Shown: positions 43,692 to 53,171 of the stretch, piece after piece
How the letters are laid out: each line of letters starts with the position of its first letter
How positions within the stretch are numbered: the first letter of the stretch is position 1
Origin: Dehalococcoidia bacterium
GTDB lineage: Bacteria > Chloroflexota > Dehalococcoidia > Lucifugimonadales > Lucifugimonadaceae
Length of the DNA stretch: 64,000 bases
NCBI GenBank assembly: GCA_014239735.1
Contig: JAAZYI010000014.1
Span: 84,069-148,068 of the forward strand
Direction: 5' to 3'
The notes under the pieces: model-generated
Told to the model about the DNA's origin: nothing
The model's database searches: none
What the model saw: only the letters and a program-made list of their open reading frames with translations
Position numbers and translations under genes: made by a program

Positions 43692-44459
43692 CTATAGACC
43701 CATAATGCCATAACCACTATCTACTGGTATTATTGCTCCTGTTATTCCAGAAGATAAATCACTTAATAAAAAGCTGGATGCATGAGCTACTTCTTCGTGT
43801 GTAATATTTCTTTTAAGAGGGGATCTATCTGCATGAGTTTTTCTCATATGATTAAAGCCATCTATGCTCCTTGCAGAGAGAGTTGGAAGAGGTCCTGCAG
43901 AAACAGCATTAACTCTTATATTATTTTCCCCATATTCATATGCTAATTGTTTAACACAATTTTCTAATGCTGCTTTTGCAGTGCCCATTACGTTATAGCC
44001 AGGATAAACTTTTTGAGATGCTTCAAATGACATAGCAATAATTGATCCTCCTTCTGGGTTCATAATTTTTGCCCCTAGATTTGTTATTGGGATTAAACTA
44101 TAAGAGCTAGTCTCTAAGGCAGTAGAGAAACCACTTTTGGTTACATCCGAGAAGTTCCCACCTAAATCTTCTCTTTCTGCAAACGCAATGCTATGAACTA
44201 TAAAATCTATTTGATTTAATTTTTCTTTAGATATTTTAAAAAAATTATTTAGGCTTTTCTGATTTAGCACATCACATTCTTCTATGAAAGCTGGACTGAG
44301 GTCTTTTAAGGATTTTTCTACGCTACCTAGAACTCTTTCGTTTTGATATGAATATCCAATTTCAGCTCCTAGATTAGAAAGCTCCTTTGCTATGTAATAC
44401 GCAATACTTCTATGATTTGCTACTCCAAAAATTAGCCCTTTTTTGCCTTTAAATTCCAA
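43692..44459 (-). CDS. fabI: Enoyl-ACP reductase (NADH), FabI type
   Basis: Last reductive step of fatty acid elongation. GLIFGVANHRSIAYYIA is the FabI cofactor loop (not the classical SDR TGxxxGxG), and the catalytic pair is in YPGYNVMGTAKAALE (Tyr and Lys). GGSIIAMSFEAS and VSAGPLPTLSA are also typical. It has 255 residues. Start TTG at 44459 is supported by AAGGAG five bases upstream. It lies between the dehydratase gene and the MFS transporter with gaps under 10 bases. Confidence 0.93.
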   Translation of the reverse strand: MEFKGKKGLIFGVANHRSIAYYIAKELSNLGAEIGYSYQNERVLGSVEKSLKDLSPAFIEECDVLNQKSLNNFFKISKEKLNQIDFIVHSIAFAEREDLGGNFSDVTKSGFSTALETSSYSLIPITNLGAKIMNPEGGSIIAMSFEASQKVYPGYNVMGTAKAALENCVKQLAYEYGENNIRVNAVSAGPLPTLSARSIDGFNHMRKTHADRSPLKRNITHEEVAHASSFLLSDLSSGITGAIIPVDSGYGIMGL

Positions 44460-44468
44460 TTCTTCTCC

Positions 44469-45671
44469 TTACCAATTTGTTACTGACCCATCAACTCTTT
44501 TCAATTGAGGTGGATCCCATTTTTTAAATTTACTTTTTTTAAGTATTTCTTCATTTACAGATATTCCTAATCCAGGAGTTTCTGCTACCTTAAACATTGC
44601 ATTTTCTATCTTATGATCTATCTTAATTATTTCATCATTAGAAAACCCAGCATTTTCAGATGATGATTCTCTTGTTTCAAGCCATGCAAAGTTTGGAACA
44701 GATGCTCCAAAATGTATTGATGCAGCCGTGCATACTGGTCCTAAAGGATTATGAGGCATCATATCTATATAATGACTCTCACACCATCCAGCAACTTTCA
44801 AAGATTCTGTGATGCCACCAACATTGCATATGTCTACTCTGGCGAATTGAGTTAAGTCATTTTCAATATAGGGAACAAATTGCCATTTTGAGGCAAATTC
44901 CTCTCCTATTGCGAATGGGATATTAGTCATTTTCCTTAAAGCTTCGTATGCGCTTGGTGTTTCATCCCTGATTGGTTCTTCCACAAAATCTAATGTTCCA
45001 TTTGGAAGTTTATTGCAGAAAGATGCTGCTTCAGCTACTGAAAATCTATGATGGAGATCAACGCCTAAAACTACTTCACTGCCTAATTCATTCCTTGCTT
45101 TAATTATCCATTCTGCAGTTTTATTAAGAGATTCTCTAGGTTCAAAAATTAATTCTTCACCTTCAAGGCCCCTTGATTTTGTATTTATAGATTCAAATTC
45201 TCGTGAGCCTCCATCAGGAGACATGCTTAATCTAAATGCTTGCCAGCCTGATTTAATTAATTTTTTTGCCTGATTTATCATTTCTTGGCCAGGAGGTGCA
45301 GATGTAGTTGCAAAAGTTGGAACAAAATCTCTTTGTTTCCCTCCTATTAATTCATAGACTGGAGCTCCTAATGCTTTGCCTTTTATATCGTAAAGAGCTA
45401 AATCTATTGCTGATATAGCCGCTGTTAAGGTTCTGCCCCCTTCGAAGTATTGACTCCTGTATAGTCTTTGCCAAATTTTACCAATTTCAAATGGATCCAT
45501 TCCAACTATTATTTCTTTATAGTGATCTATGATTCCTGATACTCCGAGCTCTCTCGCAGATAGTCCTGATTCACCCCAACCAAACACATCACTGTCAGTT
45601 TCAATTTTTACTAATAGTTGATTTCTGCTGCCAATCCAAATCGGGTAGGGAATAACATTAGTTATTTTCAT
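44469..45671 (-). CDS. Enolase-superfamily sugar-acid dehydratase (mandelate racemase/galactonate or mannonate dehydratase-like)
   Basis: Removes water from a sugar acid in a metal-dependent way. The barrel metal ligands are Asp in LGVDLHHRFSV, Glu in FVEEPIRDE and Glu in IGEEFASKW; the base-side His is in DLHHR and MPHNPLGPV carries another catalytic His, as in D-galactonate/mannonate dehydratases. N-terminal cap includes GWGESGLSARELGV. I choose ATG 45671, which has AAAGG well placed; an ATG at 45680 lies too close to it. About 400 residues. It is divergent from an Ldh_2 dehydrogenase, consistent with sugar-acid catabolism. Exact substrate unknown. Confidence 0.85.
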   Translation of the reverse strand: MKITNVIPYPIWIGSRNQLLVKIETDSDVFGWGESGLSARELGVSGIIDHYKEIIVGMDPFEIGKIWQRLYRSQYFEGGRTLTAAISAIDLALYDIKGKALGAPVYELIGGKQRDFVPTFATTSAPPGQEMINQAKKLIKSGWQAFRLSMSPDGGSREFESINTKSRGLEGEELIFEPRESLNKTAEWIIKARNELGSEVVLGVDLHHRFSVAEAASFCNKLPNGTLDFVEEPIRDETPSAYEALRKMTNIPFAIGEEFASKWQFVPYIENDLTQFARVDICNVGGITESLKVAGWCESHYIDMMPHNPLGPVCTAASIHFGASVPNFAWLETRESSSENAGFSNDEIIKIDHKIENAMFKVAETPGLGISVNEEILKKSKFKKWDPPQLKRVDGSVTNW

Positions 45672-45701
45672 TATGGACATCCTTTCATTGATTTTAGCTT
45701 A

Positions 45702-45715
45702 TTACCATAAGGTAA
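45702..45715. promoter_or_regulatory. Candidate operator in the divergent sugar-acid region
   Basis: TTACC-ATAA-GGTAA inverted repeat in the 146 bp gap between the dehydratase and Ldh_2 genes, close to the dehydratase start. No regulator gene is adjacent. Support is only the palindrome and its place. Confidence 0.3.
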
Positions 45716-45817
45716 AATTTTAAAGGCTTAAATGATTTATTTTAAATAAATTGTTGATTTTGTATTTTAAAAATTATATTTGTGATGTATTATCAAAAAA
45801 AATATTAATGGAGTAAT

Positions 45818-46912
45818 TTGCTAGATTATTTTAAAGTTCCTGAAGAAGATGTTGTAACAGTAGATGTTAAAAACTTAAGAAGAGTAACTGAACAGATGTT
45901 TATCAAATGTGGAGTTGAATCTGAGGAAGCGAGATTAGGTGCAGATGTTTTAATGCATGCAGATTTAAGAGGCATAGAAACTCATGGTGTATCAAATTTG
46001 TTAAGACACTATATTTCTTGGTATAACGACGGAACAACTAATCCAAATCCAAACTGGAAGATTGTAAGAGAATCTCCAACTACTGCAACCATAGATGGGG
46101 ATAATGGCTTGGGATTAATGATTGCTTATCATGCGATGAATTTAGCAATTGAAAAAGCTGAAAAATATGGCACTGGGTCGATTTCAATAAGGAATTCAGC
46201 ACATTGTGGAGCTGTAGGGTATTTTGCAATGATGGCATTAGAATATGACATGATTGGAACATGTATGACTGCTGGAGGCAATACTATGGTACCTACCTTT
46301 GGTGCTGAGGCTAAATTAGGAACAAATCCCATTGCAATTGCCGTACCTACAAAATCTAAACCTCCTTTTGTATTTGATGCGGCAACTACAACAATTGCAG
46401 GTAATAAGATGGGCCTATTAGAGAGAATTGGTGCTTCAATGCAACCAGGTTGGGTTGCCCATGATGATGGGACTCCAGATATGGATGGGGGAGGAGAATT
46501 TCAATATGCACATGGTCCTCAAAAGATGCAACTTCCTCTTGGAGGAACTAGAGAAATGGGTTCTCATAAAGGTTACGGACTAGGTGTATCTGTAGATATA
46601 TTGTGCGGAATATTAAGTAATGGAATTGGGTTTCCAACTCTTGAAGCTTCAAGAAGAGCGCATTATGTTTCTGCTTTTAAGGTAGATGGATTTTCAGAAG
46701 TTGATGAATTTAAAAATTCTATGGACCAGATGCTTCAAGGTCTTGAGGATACAAAGCCAGCCCCAGGAAATAAAAGAGTTCTTTATGCAGGATTAGAAGA
46801 GTATGAAGAAGAACAGAAAAGGTTAAATAAGGGCATTCCTCTTCACAAAGAGGTTGTGGGGTGGTACGAAGAGGCATGTCAGGAAATGAATATAGAGTTT
46901 ATTTTGTCTTAG
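45818..46912 (+). CDS. Ldh_2-family dehydrogenase (malate/L-lactate/ureidoglycolate type)
   Basis: NAD(P)-dependent oxidoreductase of the LDH2/MDH2 family, not related to classical lactate dehydrogenase. The N-terminal DLRGIETHGVSNLLRH, the catalytic-His stretch RNSAHCGAVGYFA, KLGTNPIAIAVPT and FDAATTTIAGNKM are conserved family segments, and EMGSHKGYGLGV binds substrate. It has 364 residues. The start is TTG at 45818 with GGAG at 45809-45812. Lies divergent from the enolase-superfamily gene. Substrate (2-hydroxy acid) not determinable. Confidence 0.85.
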   Translation: MLDYFKVPEEDVVTVDVKNLRRVTEQMFIKCGVESEEARLGADVLMHADLRGIETHGVSNLLRHYISWYNDGTTNPNPNWKIVRESPTTATIDGDNGLGLMIAYHAMNLAIEKAEKYGTGSISIRNSAHCGAVGYFAMMALEYDMIGTCMTAGGNTMVPTFGAEAKLGTNPIAIAVPTKSKPPFVFDAATTTIAGNKMGLLERIGASMQPGWVAHDDGTPDMDGGGEFQYAHGPQKMQLPLGGTREMGSHKGYGLGVSVDILCGILSNGIGFPTLEASRRAHYVSAFKVDGFSEVDEFKNSMDQMLQGLEDTKPAPGNKRVLYAGLEEYEEEQKRLNKGIPLHKEVVGWYEEACQEMNIEFILS

Positions 46913-47355
46913 AATTTTTTCCAGAAAGACTCAATTTTTTTAACCTTTTCTAATATTGATGGATCCCACTTAGACTCAATTTTTTTAACCTTTTCTTGAT
47001 CCCAATTAATTTTTCTGACTACTCGCTCATCGCTATAATAGACTGCAAAAATTGATTCTTTGAATTTATTAAAGTCATCTATCATATTTTTTTCATGCCA
47101 CCTTATAATTTCTATTTTTTCTGTAAGGTCTATTGAAAAGAAATTGCCTGAAATTCTTACATTAGGATGCAAATTAATTGATTCTAGAATACTAATTATA
47201 GATTTTTTATGATTATTTGAACTAAGGAAGTGTTTTTCTATTTGTTTATATAGCCCCATGTCTCCGGCAGCAGGTATTTCATCATTTTTAGGTATCATAA
47301 TATTCATTATGTCTTTTAATAATCTCTGATTTAATTCTGATATTTTATTTTCCAT
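46909..47355 (-). CDS. Gluconate 2-dehydrogenase subunit 3-like protein
   Basis: Small partner of GMC-type membrane sugar dehydrogenases (PF13618-like). The opening IMNIMIPKNDEIPAAGDMG resembles the conserved I-P-x-D-x-x-P-G-A start of this family. It has 148 residues and no clear Tat or Sec signal. The C-terminus carries an imperfect duplicate (VKKIESKW and VKKIESFW) encoded by 25 bp direct repeats. It starts 11 bases upstream of the GMC stop, so the two are coupled. Assignment rests on weak similarity plus this neighbour. Confidence 0.7.
   Translation of the reverse strand: MENKISELNQRLLKDIMNIMIPKNDEIPAAGDMGLYKQIEKHFLSSNNHKKSIISILESINLHPNVRISGNFFSIDLTEKIEIIRWHEKNMIDDFNKFKESIFAVYYSDERVVRKINWDQEKVKKIESKWDPSILEKVKKIESFWKKF
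46927..46996. repeat. Pair of 25 bp direct repeats inside the small-subunit gene
   Basis: Identical copies at 46927-46951 and 46972-46996, 45 bp apart (15 codons), so the duplication keeps the reading frame. A recent in-frame duplication event. Confidence 0.85.
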
Positions 47356-48910
47356 TTTTTGATAAGTTTTCCGCTATCATTAGGGATATTGCTTGTATTG
47401 TTGGAGTAGGATTTACTGATGCAGAAGTTACAAATAAACTACCATCAATAATGTATACATTTTCTAAATCATGCATTTTACCTGATTTATTTACTACTGA
47501 TTCTTCTGGATTATTGCCCATCTTTGCTGTACCCATCAAATGCCATCCAGCTTGCCTCATTAAAGGTGTGTTAAAAGTAAATTTTGCTCCTGCCTCTTTT
47601 AATACTTCGTCTGTTTTTTCTATAGCAAAATCTAATATTTTTCTAGAATTTTCGCTTAATTCGTAATTTATTTTTACACCTGGAAGGCCATCCGAATCTT
47701 TTGATCTATTATCCAAACTAATATAATTTTCTTCTTCTGGGAGATCTTCAGCAATTATAGAAAATCCTAAAATATTTCCAAAGGACTCAGAGAACTGTTC
47801 ATGATGATTTTCTCCCCAGCCCAATTCCAATGCAGTCATTGCGGGGCCATGATTTCTGACCATTTGGAGAGAGAACCCTCTAACAAATCCTCTATTCTTG
47901 TCAGTCTCATAAAATTGTTGTGACATTAGAATATTAGCGGTAGGTCCATTAAAAAATTTATTCTCTCCTTCAAAACGTCCTCTAATAAATGAATATGGAT
48001 GGAACATGAGATTTTTCCCTACTAGCCCACTGCTATTTCCTAATCCATTTTGATGATTTCTAGAAGAAGACATTAGTAATAGTCTAGCAGTACCTATCGC
48101 ATTGCAGGCTATAACAATATTGTTTGCATTTATTGAAATTTCTCTACCATTTTTAATATATTCAACACCGGTTGCTCTTTGTTCGTTGTTTGTGATGATT
48201 TTTTTTACTCTTGCACCTGATATAATCCTTGCTCCATATTTTTTTGCTTCAGGCCAATATTTATTATCTGTACTTGAAACAGAAGCTCTGTCCATAAGGG
48301 CGTGAGAACCTATAAATTCCCATTTGTTTTTAAAGTAATTCGAATCTACGTAGTTGTCTGAAGGCCACCAATGCCAATTTAACTTATCAAAAGCTTTCGC
48401 AATTATTTCGCCGTCATCCCCTAATGGGACAGGAGGAAGAGGCCTTTTTGTCCTTGGCGGGTTTGCAGGGTCTCCTGATATTCCTGAGCAACCCATCATG
48501 ATGTCATTTTCATCATAGTATTTTTCTAGATCAAAATAATTTATTGGCCAGTCGTCTGCTACACCATCAAGAGTTTTGACTTTAAAGTCAGATGGATGGA
48601 ATCTAGGTGTATGGGCTGTCCAGTGGATAGTGCTTCCACCAACCGAGTTATACATCAATGGATGTATTGGGCTATTTTGGTTATTTATAGGGTAATCAAA
48701 TTTATTTTCTCGAAAATTTGGATTCCAGTTCCATTTTGTAAACCCATCAATTTCTAATGTATTTTTATTTTTAGGATACGAATCATAATCAATAAATTCT
48801 CCTTGCTCTAAACATACAACTTTGGCTCCATTTTTTGACAATTTCCATGAGAAGGCTGCGCCTGATGCACCTGATCCAATTACTAAATAATCTATTTCAT
48901 CTTTTTTCAT
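47345..48910 (-). CDS. GMC-type FAD oxidoreductase (sugar/alcohol dehydrogenase large subunit)
   Basis: Oxidises an alcohol or sugar, passing electrons to a membrane acceptor. The FAD-binding VIGSGASGAAF is at residues 10-20, VGGSTIHWTAHTPRFHPSDF is the FAD-covering region, and the C-terminus has GWHLMGTAKMG with the catalytic-His area and IIDGSLFVTSASVNPTPTIQA, closing the FAD site. It has 521 residues, in the gluconate 2-dehydrogenase/choline-dehydrogenase group. The subunit-3 gene overlaps its 3' end. No cytochrome c subunit is seen. Confidence 0.88.
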   Translation of the reverse strand: MKKDEIDYLVIGSGASGAAFSWKLSKNGAKVVCLEQGEFIDYDSYPKNKNTLEIDGFTKWNWNPNFRENKFDYPINNQNSPIHPLMYNSVGGSTIHWTAHTPRFHPSDFKVKTLDGVADDWPINYFDLEKYYDENDIMMGCSGISGDPANPPRTKRPLPPVPLGDDGEIIAKAFDKLNWHWWPSDNYVDSNYFKNKWEFIGSHALMDRASVSSTDNKYWPEAKKYGARIISGARVKKIITNNEQRATGVEYIKNGREISINANNIVIACNAIGTARLLLMSSSRNHQNGLGNSSGLVGKNLMFHPYSFIRGRFEGENKFFNGPTANILMSQQFYETDKNRGFVRGFSLQMVRNHGPAMTALELGWGENHHEQFSESFGNILGFSIIAEDLPEEENYISLDNRSKDSDGLPGVKINYELSENSRKILDFAIEKTDEVLKEAGAKFTFNTPLMRQAGWHLMGTAKMGNNPEESVVNKSGKMHDLENVYIIDGSLFVTSASVNPTPTIQAISLMIAENLSKNGK

Positions 48911-48969
48911 AAGTTTAAATTGGGCACTTTTTCATAAATTAACTTAAATGATAGAATCTGGAAAGCGAT

Positions 48970-49305
48970 ATGTTAATTTCAGTTTTAGTTTCATTCATAA
49001 TAATAGTAATTTCTGCAGCTATTCCAATAGTTCATTTCTTTGCATTTCCAATTAGCCCATTTATATCCGGATTTATTGGAGCTTCAATAGGGGATTTGCA
49101 GGATGAGAGGATAATATATTTTGGGTTGTTATGTGCCATAGTTCTGTTCTTTCCTCTCTTCATTTTAATGGAGTTTACGGGAGTGCTTGGTGAATTAAAA
49201 TGGTACTACTCACTTCTGATTTCTTTTTTGCTAAGCGGTTATATATGGTTCGGAACTACAATTGGAGCGCTATTAAAGTTTTGGAGCTCTAAAAAAATTA
49301 GATAA
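48970..49305 (+). CDS. Small integral membrane protein, unknown function
   Basis: I do not recognise a family. 111 residues with three hydrophobic segments (about 1-40 with a kink, 47-68 and 80-103) and a short basic tail. The upstream DNA has TTTTCA (48929-48934), a 17 bp spacer and TAGAAT (48952-48957) as a possible promoter, plus GGAAA before the ATG. It is a lone plus-strand gene between the GMC and FAD/Fe-S oxidase genes on the minus strand. The coding call rests on length, start and hydrophobic pattern. Confidence 0.65.
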   Translation: MLISVLVSFIIIVISAAIPIVHFFAFPISPFISGFIGASIGDLQDERIIYFGLLCAIVLFFPLFILMEFTGVLGELKWYYSLLISFLLSGYIWFGTTIGALLKFWSSKKIR

Positions 49306-49306
49306 G

Positions 49307-52210
49307 TTAATTCGCGATATTATCTGCAATTATTTCTAATATGTGCTTGGGGCTGTGATTTGAAAAATCTTCTATCTGATGTCTGCAAGAAACTCCAGTA
49401 ATTGCTACTTGTGTATCTTTTTCAATATTGTTTATATATGGAATTAGCCTGTCTTCGGCTATTTTTTTTGAAATATCATAATGCTCTTTCTCATAACCAA
49501 ATGCACCAGCCATTCCGCAACATCCTGAAGGAATTTTTTCCACTTTTGAGTTAGGTATTAGTTTCATAGAATCAATCGAAACATTTTCTCCTACAATAGT
49601 TTTTTCATGGCAATGCACTTGGACTGCATATGATTTCTTATCTATGTTATTTTTAAATTTAATTTTATTTGAATTGGTAGGGTCAGCAATTATCTCTTGT
49701 AGTAAATAAGTGTTGCTTGATATTAGATTGGCCTTATCATCCTCTGGAAACATATCTGGATATTCATCCTTTAAGGCTGACACACAACTTGGTTCCGCTC
49801 CTACTACTATCGCACCTTCTTTTACATGAGTATAAAGTTTGTCTATATTATACCTAGCATTCCTTTTTGCAGACTCCAGCAACCCTTTGGATATTAATGG
49901 TCTACCACAACATTTTTTATCGATCAACATAACATTATAGTTTAGAGATTTTAGTATTTTTATAGCAGACAGTCCTACCTGAGGGTGGTTATAGTTTGTG
50001 AAAGTATCATGAAAGAAAACAGCCATTTTCTCTTTACTATTTGAATCTGATTTATATAATTTTTCAAATGAATTAGAGGCTATCTTTGGAATATTTCTTC
50101 TTTTATCGATTTTTAATAAATAATCTGAAAGAAGCTTAAAGATAAATAATTTTCTAGTTAAGTTAAAAATACTTGGAAAAATTGCCCCAATTTTATTAAG
50201 AATTGCTATATTACCAGTTAATCTTGATCTGAGAGGAATTTTATTTTTTTTATAGTATTGATGTAAAAATTCATATTTAATCTTGGCCATATCTACACCA
50301 GACGGGCACTCAGATCTGCATGTTTTACATTCTAAGCATAAATCTAAAATATTAAATAATTTCTTAGAATTTAATTCTTCTATAGGGAGCTTGCCTGATA
50401 ATGCAGCTCTTAACGCATTTGCTCTTCCTCGTGTTGAGTCTGCTTCATCTCTGGTTGCCATAAATGAAGGGCACATATAGCCAGAGTCGACTTTTTTGCA
50501 AGCAGCTTGGCCATTACACATTTCAACAGCTTGAGCAAATCCTCCTTCATTTTTAAAAGAAAGAAAGGTTTCTATTTTTTCTGTTTTATAATTTCCTCCA
50601 AACCTAAGATTAGAGTCCATTGGTGGAGTTTCTATTATCTTTCCAGGGTTCAGTATATTTTTTGGATCAAATGCTTTTTTTAAATCTTTAAAAGCAGAAT
50701 ATACTTTTTCTCCATATATTTTTTTTGTCCACGCACCTCTTACTATCCCATCTCCATGTTCTCCACTAAATGCTCCTCCAAATTCAAATACTAAATCAGA
50801 AATATCACTAGATATCTTCACCATCTTTTTTATATCAGTTTCCGATTTAAGATTAATTAGTGGCCTTATATGAAGACATCCCACAGAAGCATGCCCATAA
50901 TATCCTGCTGTTGTCCCATTGCTTCTCACAACCTCATCGAATCTCTTAACATATTCTGGTAACTTTTCGGGAGATACTGCAGTATCTTCTACGAAAGGGA
51001 TTGCTTTGGCTTCTCCAGGTTTTTTCATAACTAAACCTAATCCAGATTTTCTCATATTCCATACTTTGGATTGTTGGTCTGGGTTCATCACAATTGTGCT
51101 CGATAAAGCTAATTTTGAATTTTGAATTTTTGAATTAAGCTTCTCTATTTTATCTTTAACTTCAAGTTCATTTTCTCCATAAAATTCGGCGACTATTATA
51201 TCGGTAGGATTACTTTTCAAGTAATCAATTCCAGATGCAAATTCAGGTGATTTTTTTGCTTCATTGATAATAATTTCACCTATATGCTCTACTGCAGAAG
51301 GCCCAAATTCAAGAGCATATCTAGAAGCCTCCATAGATTTAATAATATCTGAAAATTCTATTACTAATAGCCCTTTATTACTTGGTAGATCTACTAAATC
51401 TAACTCTGCTTCGGTAATAGTAGCTAAAGTTCCTTCTGAGCCAACGATTAACTTTGTTAAGTCAACATACCCATCATGGTTAACCTCATCTAAATTATAT
51501 CCGCCAACCCTTCTCTGTATTTTAGGAAATCTTTTTTCTAATTCATCTGTATACTCTTTAAAGAGATTTAAAGAATTACTGTAAATGCTTGATTCTAAAG
51601 AACCTTTGTTTAGAAGGCTTTCAAATTTATTAAATGATAATTTTTCAAATTTATGAGTATCTCCATTTGAAAGAATAGTTTCTAGACTAGAAACATGATC
51701 AATTGTTTTTCCGTATATTACAGAATGTGCTCCGCAAGAATTATTTCCTATAACCCCACCCACAGTTGCTCTATTTGTAGTGCTTGGATCGGGTGCAAAC
51801 AGTAAATTCATAGGTTTCAAATAACTATTTAATATATCAATTGAAATCCCAGGTTGTGTTAAGATTTTTTTATTGTTTTTATCAAAATCAATAACTGAAT
51901 TTAAATATTTTGAGAAATCAATAACTATTGCTCTGTTTACAGTCTGCCCAGATAAACTTGATCCTCCACCTCTAGGTAGTATAGGAATATTATTTTCATA
52001 TGCGATTTGGACTATAGTTTTTACATCATTAGTATTTTTGGGAATGGCTACACATAGAGGAAGAATTCTATAAATTGAAGCATCTGTTGAATATATTTCT
52101 CTAGTAATTTCATCAAATCTAACTTCCCCACTAATTTCTCTTTGAAGTGCCTTTTTTATTGAATCTTCTATTTCATTAGCAGAGTAATTATTTGATATTT
52201 CTTGGATCAT
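49307..52210 (-). CDS. FAD-linked oxidase fused to Fe-S/CCG domain (D-2-hydroxyacid or lactate dehydrogenase-like)
   Basis: A 967-residue two-part flavoenzyme, as in YdiJ/Dld-type proteins. Part one is an FAD-binding oxidase: ILPRGGGSSLSGQ and GVIGNNSCGAHS bind FAD, and FGGAFSGEHGDG holds the flavin-oxidase region. Part two is a GlpC-like module: LCLECKTCRSECPSGVDM binds a [4Fe-4S] cluster, and two CCG domains follow (KKCCGRPLISKG, SGCCGMAGAFG). It probably oxidises a D-2-hydroxy acid and reduces quinone. The substrate is unknown. It overlaps terC by 23 bases. Confidence 0.88.
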   Translation of the reverse strand: MIQEISNNYSANEIEDSIKKALQREISGEVRFDEITREIYSTDASIYRILPLCVAIPKNTNDVKTIVQIAYENNIPILPRGGGSSLSGQTVNRAIVIDFSKYLNSVIDFDKNNKKILTQPGISIDILNSYLKPMNLLFAPDPSTTNRATVGGVIGNNSCGAHSVIYGKTIDHVSSLETILSNGDTHKFEKLSFNKFESLLNKGSLESSIYSNSLNLFKEYTDELEKRFPKIQRRVGGYNLDEVNHDGYVDLTKLIVGSEGTLATITEAELDLVDLPSNKGLLVIEFSDIIKSMEASRYALEFGPSAVEHIGEIIINEAKKSPEFASGIDYLKSNPTDIIVAEFYGENELEVKDKIEKLNSKIQNSKLALSSTIVMNPDQQSKVWNMRKSGLGLVMKKPGEAKAIPFVEDTAVSPEKLPEYVKRFDEVVRSNGTTAGYYGHASVGCLHIRPLINLKSETDIKKMVKISSDISDLVFEFGGAFSGEHGDGIVRGAWTKKIYGEKVYSAFKDLKKAFDPKNILNPGKIIETPPMDSNLRFGGNYKTEKIETFLSFKNEGGFAQAVEMCNGQAACKKVDSGYMCPSFMATRDEADSTRGRANALRAALSGKLPIEELNSKKLFNILDLCLECKTCRSECPSGVDMAKIKYEFLHQYYKKNKIPLRSRLTGNIAILNKIGAIFPSIFNLTRKLFIFKLLSDYLLKIDKRRNIPKIASNSFEKLYKSDSNSKEKMAVFFHDTFTNYNHPQVGLSAIKILKSLNYNVMLIDKKCCGRPLISKGLLESAKRNARYNIDKLYTHVKEGAIVVGAEPSCVSALKDEYPDMFPEDDKANLISSNTYLLQEIIADPTNSNKIKFKNNIDKKSYAVQVHCHEKTIVGENVSIDSMKLIPNSKVEKIPSGCCGMAGAFGYEKEHYDISKKIAEDRLIPYINNIEKDTQVAITGVSCRHQIEDFSNHSPKHILEIIADNIAN

Positions 52211-53171
52211 TTTTTTCCTTAATTATATTAGAAAGCAAAATGCTAGCCGTAATAATACCTACTATAGTACCTAAGGAGACATATGTATTTATATGAAAAT
52301 GAGTTATATATTCACTATTAATTAATGGACCTATTCTTTCTCCAAGGTATTCGATTGACATCTTGAATCCGATAACAACTAATATTAAAGATAATCCATA
52401 CTTTAGATATCTAAACTGATTCTGCATTTCCTGGATAAGAAAGTATAATGGCCTCATACCTACAACTGCCATCATATTAGAACTCCATATAATGAAAGTA
52501 TCTTTAGTGATCCCAAACACTGTCGGAATAGAATCAACCGCGAAAACAATATCTGTGCTTCCTAGTACAACTACCACTAAAAATAGAGGAGTAAAATAAA
52601 GCATATTTTTTTCTCTAAAGTAGAACTTGGAACCTTTGAACTCTTCAGAAATATTTAGTACTTTTTTTGAAAATTTCAAAAGTATATTCTTTTCTGGGTC
52701 TACATCTTCATCATCTATTAAAGCAAGCTTAATTCCTGTATAAATTAGGAATAAGCCCATTATCAACATGATCCATGAGAATATGCTTAAAACTGCTGCT
52801 CCTAGCGCAATAAAAACTGCCCTTGCTATGAGAGCTCCTACAATTCCGTAAGTTAATGCAATGGGTTGCAGTTTCGGAGGTATCTTAAAAAATTGAAAAA
52901 TTATTATAAAAACAAATAAATTATCAAAACTTAATGCTCTTTCAGCTACATATGCTGTAAGGAAGGTTATTCCTCTTTCATTTCCTTGGAGTAACGATCC
53001 ATCTTCCATGAAAAACCACAAATTTACTAGCAGTGCCAGAAAGGTCCATATGATAGTCCAAATAATAGAAGATTTGAATCCATATACTTTTCCTTTTGAC
53101 CAATATAAATCAAAGGCAAGTATTACTACTACAAATAAATTAAATATCACCCATTCAGTATAATTGCCCAT
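52188..53171 (-). CDS. TerC/Alx family integral membrane protein
   Basis: Polytopic membrane protein of the TerC family, linked in other bacteria to metal-ion (notably manganese) homeostasis and tellurite resistance. About eight or nine hydrophobic segments. The two conserved acid motifs are ERALSFDNLFVF (with paired Asp-Asn) and GSTDIVFAVDSIPTVFGI. It has 327 residues. It follows greA with no gap and overlaps the oxidase. Role as a manganese exporter (Alx/YkoY type) is from family knowledge. Confidence 0.88.
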   Translation of the reverse strand: MGNYTEWVIFNLFVVVILAFDLYWSKGKVYGFKSSIIWTIIWTFLALLVNLWFFMEDGSLLQGNERGITFLTAYVAERALSFDNLFVFIIIFQFFKIPPKLQPIALTYGIVGALIARAVFIALGAAVLSIFSWIMLIMGLFLIYTGIKLALIDDEDVDPEKNILLKFSKKVLNISEEFKGSKFYFREKNMLYFTPLFLVVVVLGSTDIVFAVDSIPTVFGITKDTFIIWSSNMMAVVGMRPLYFLIQEMQNQFRYLKYGLSLILVVIGFKMSIEYLGERIGPLINSEYITHFHINTYVSLGTIVGIITASILLSNIIKEKNDPRNIK

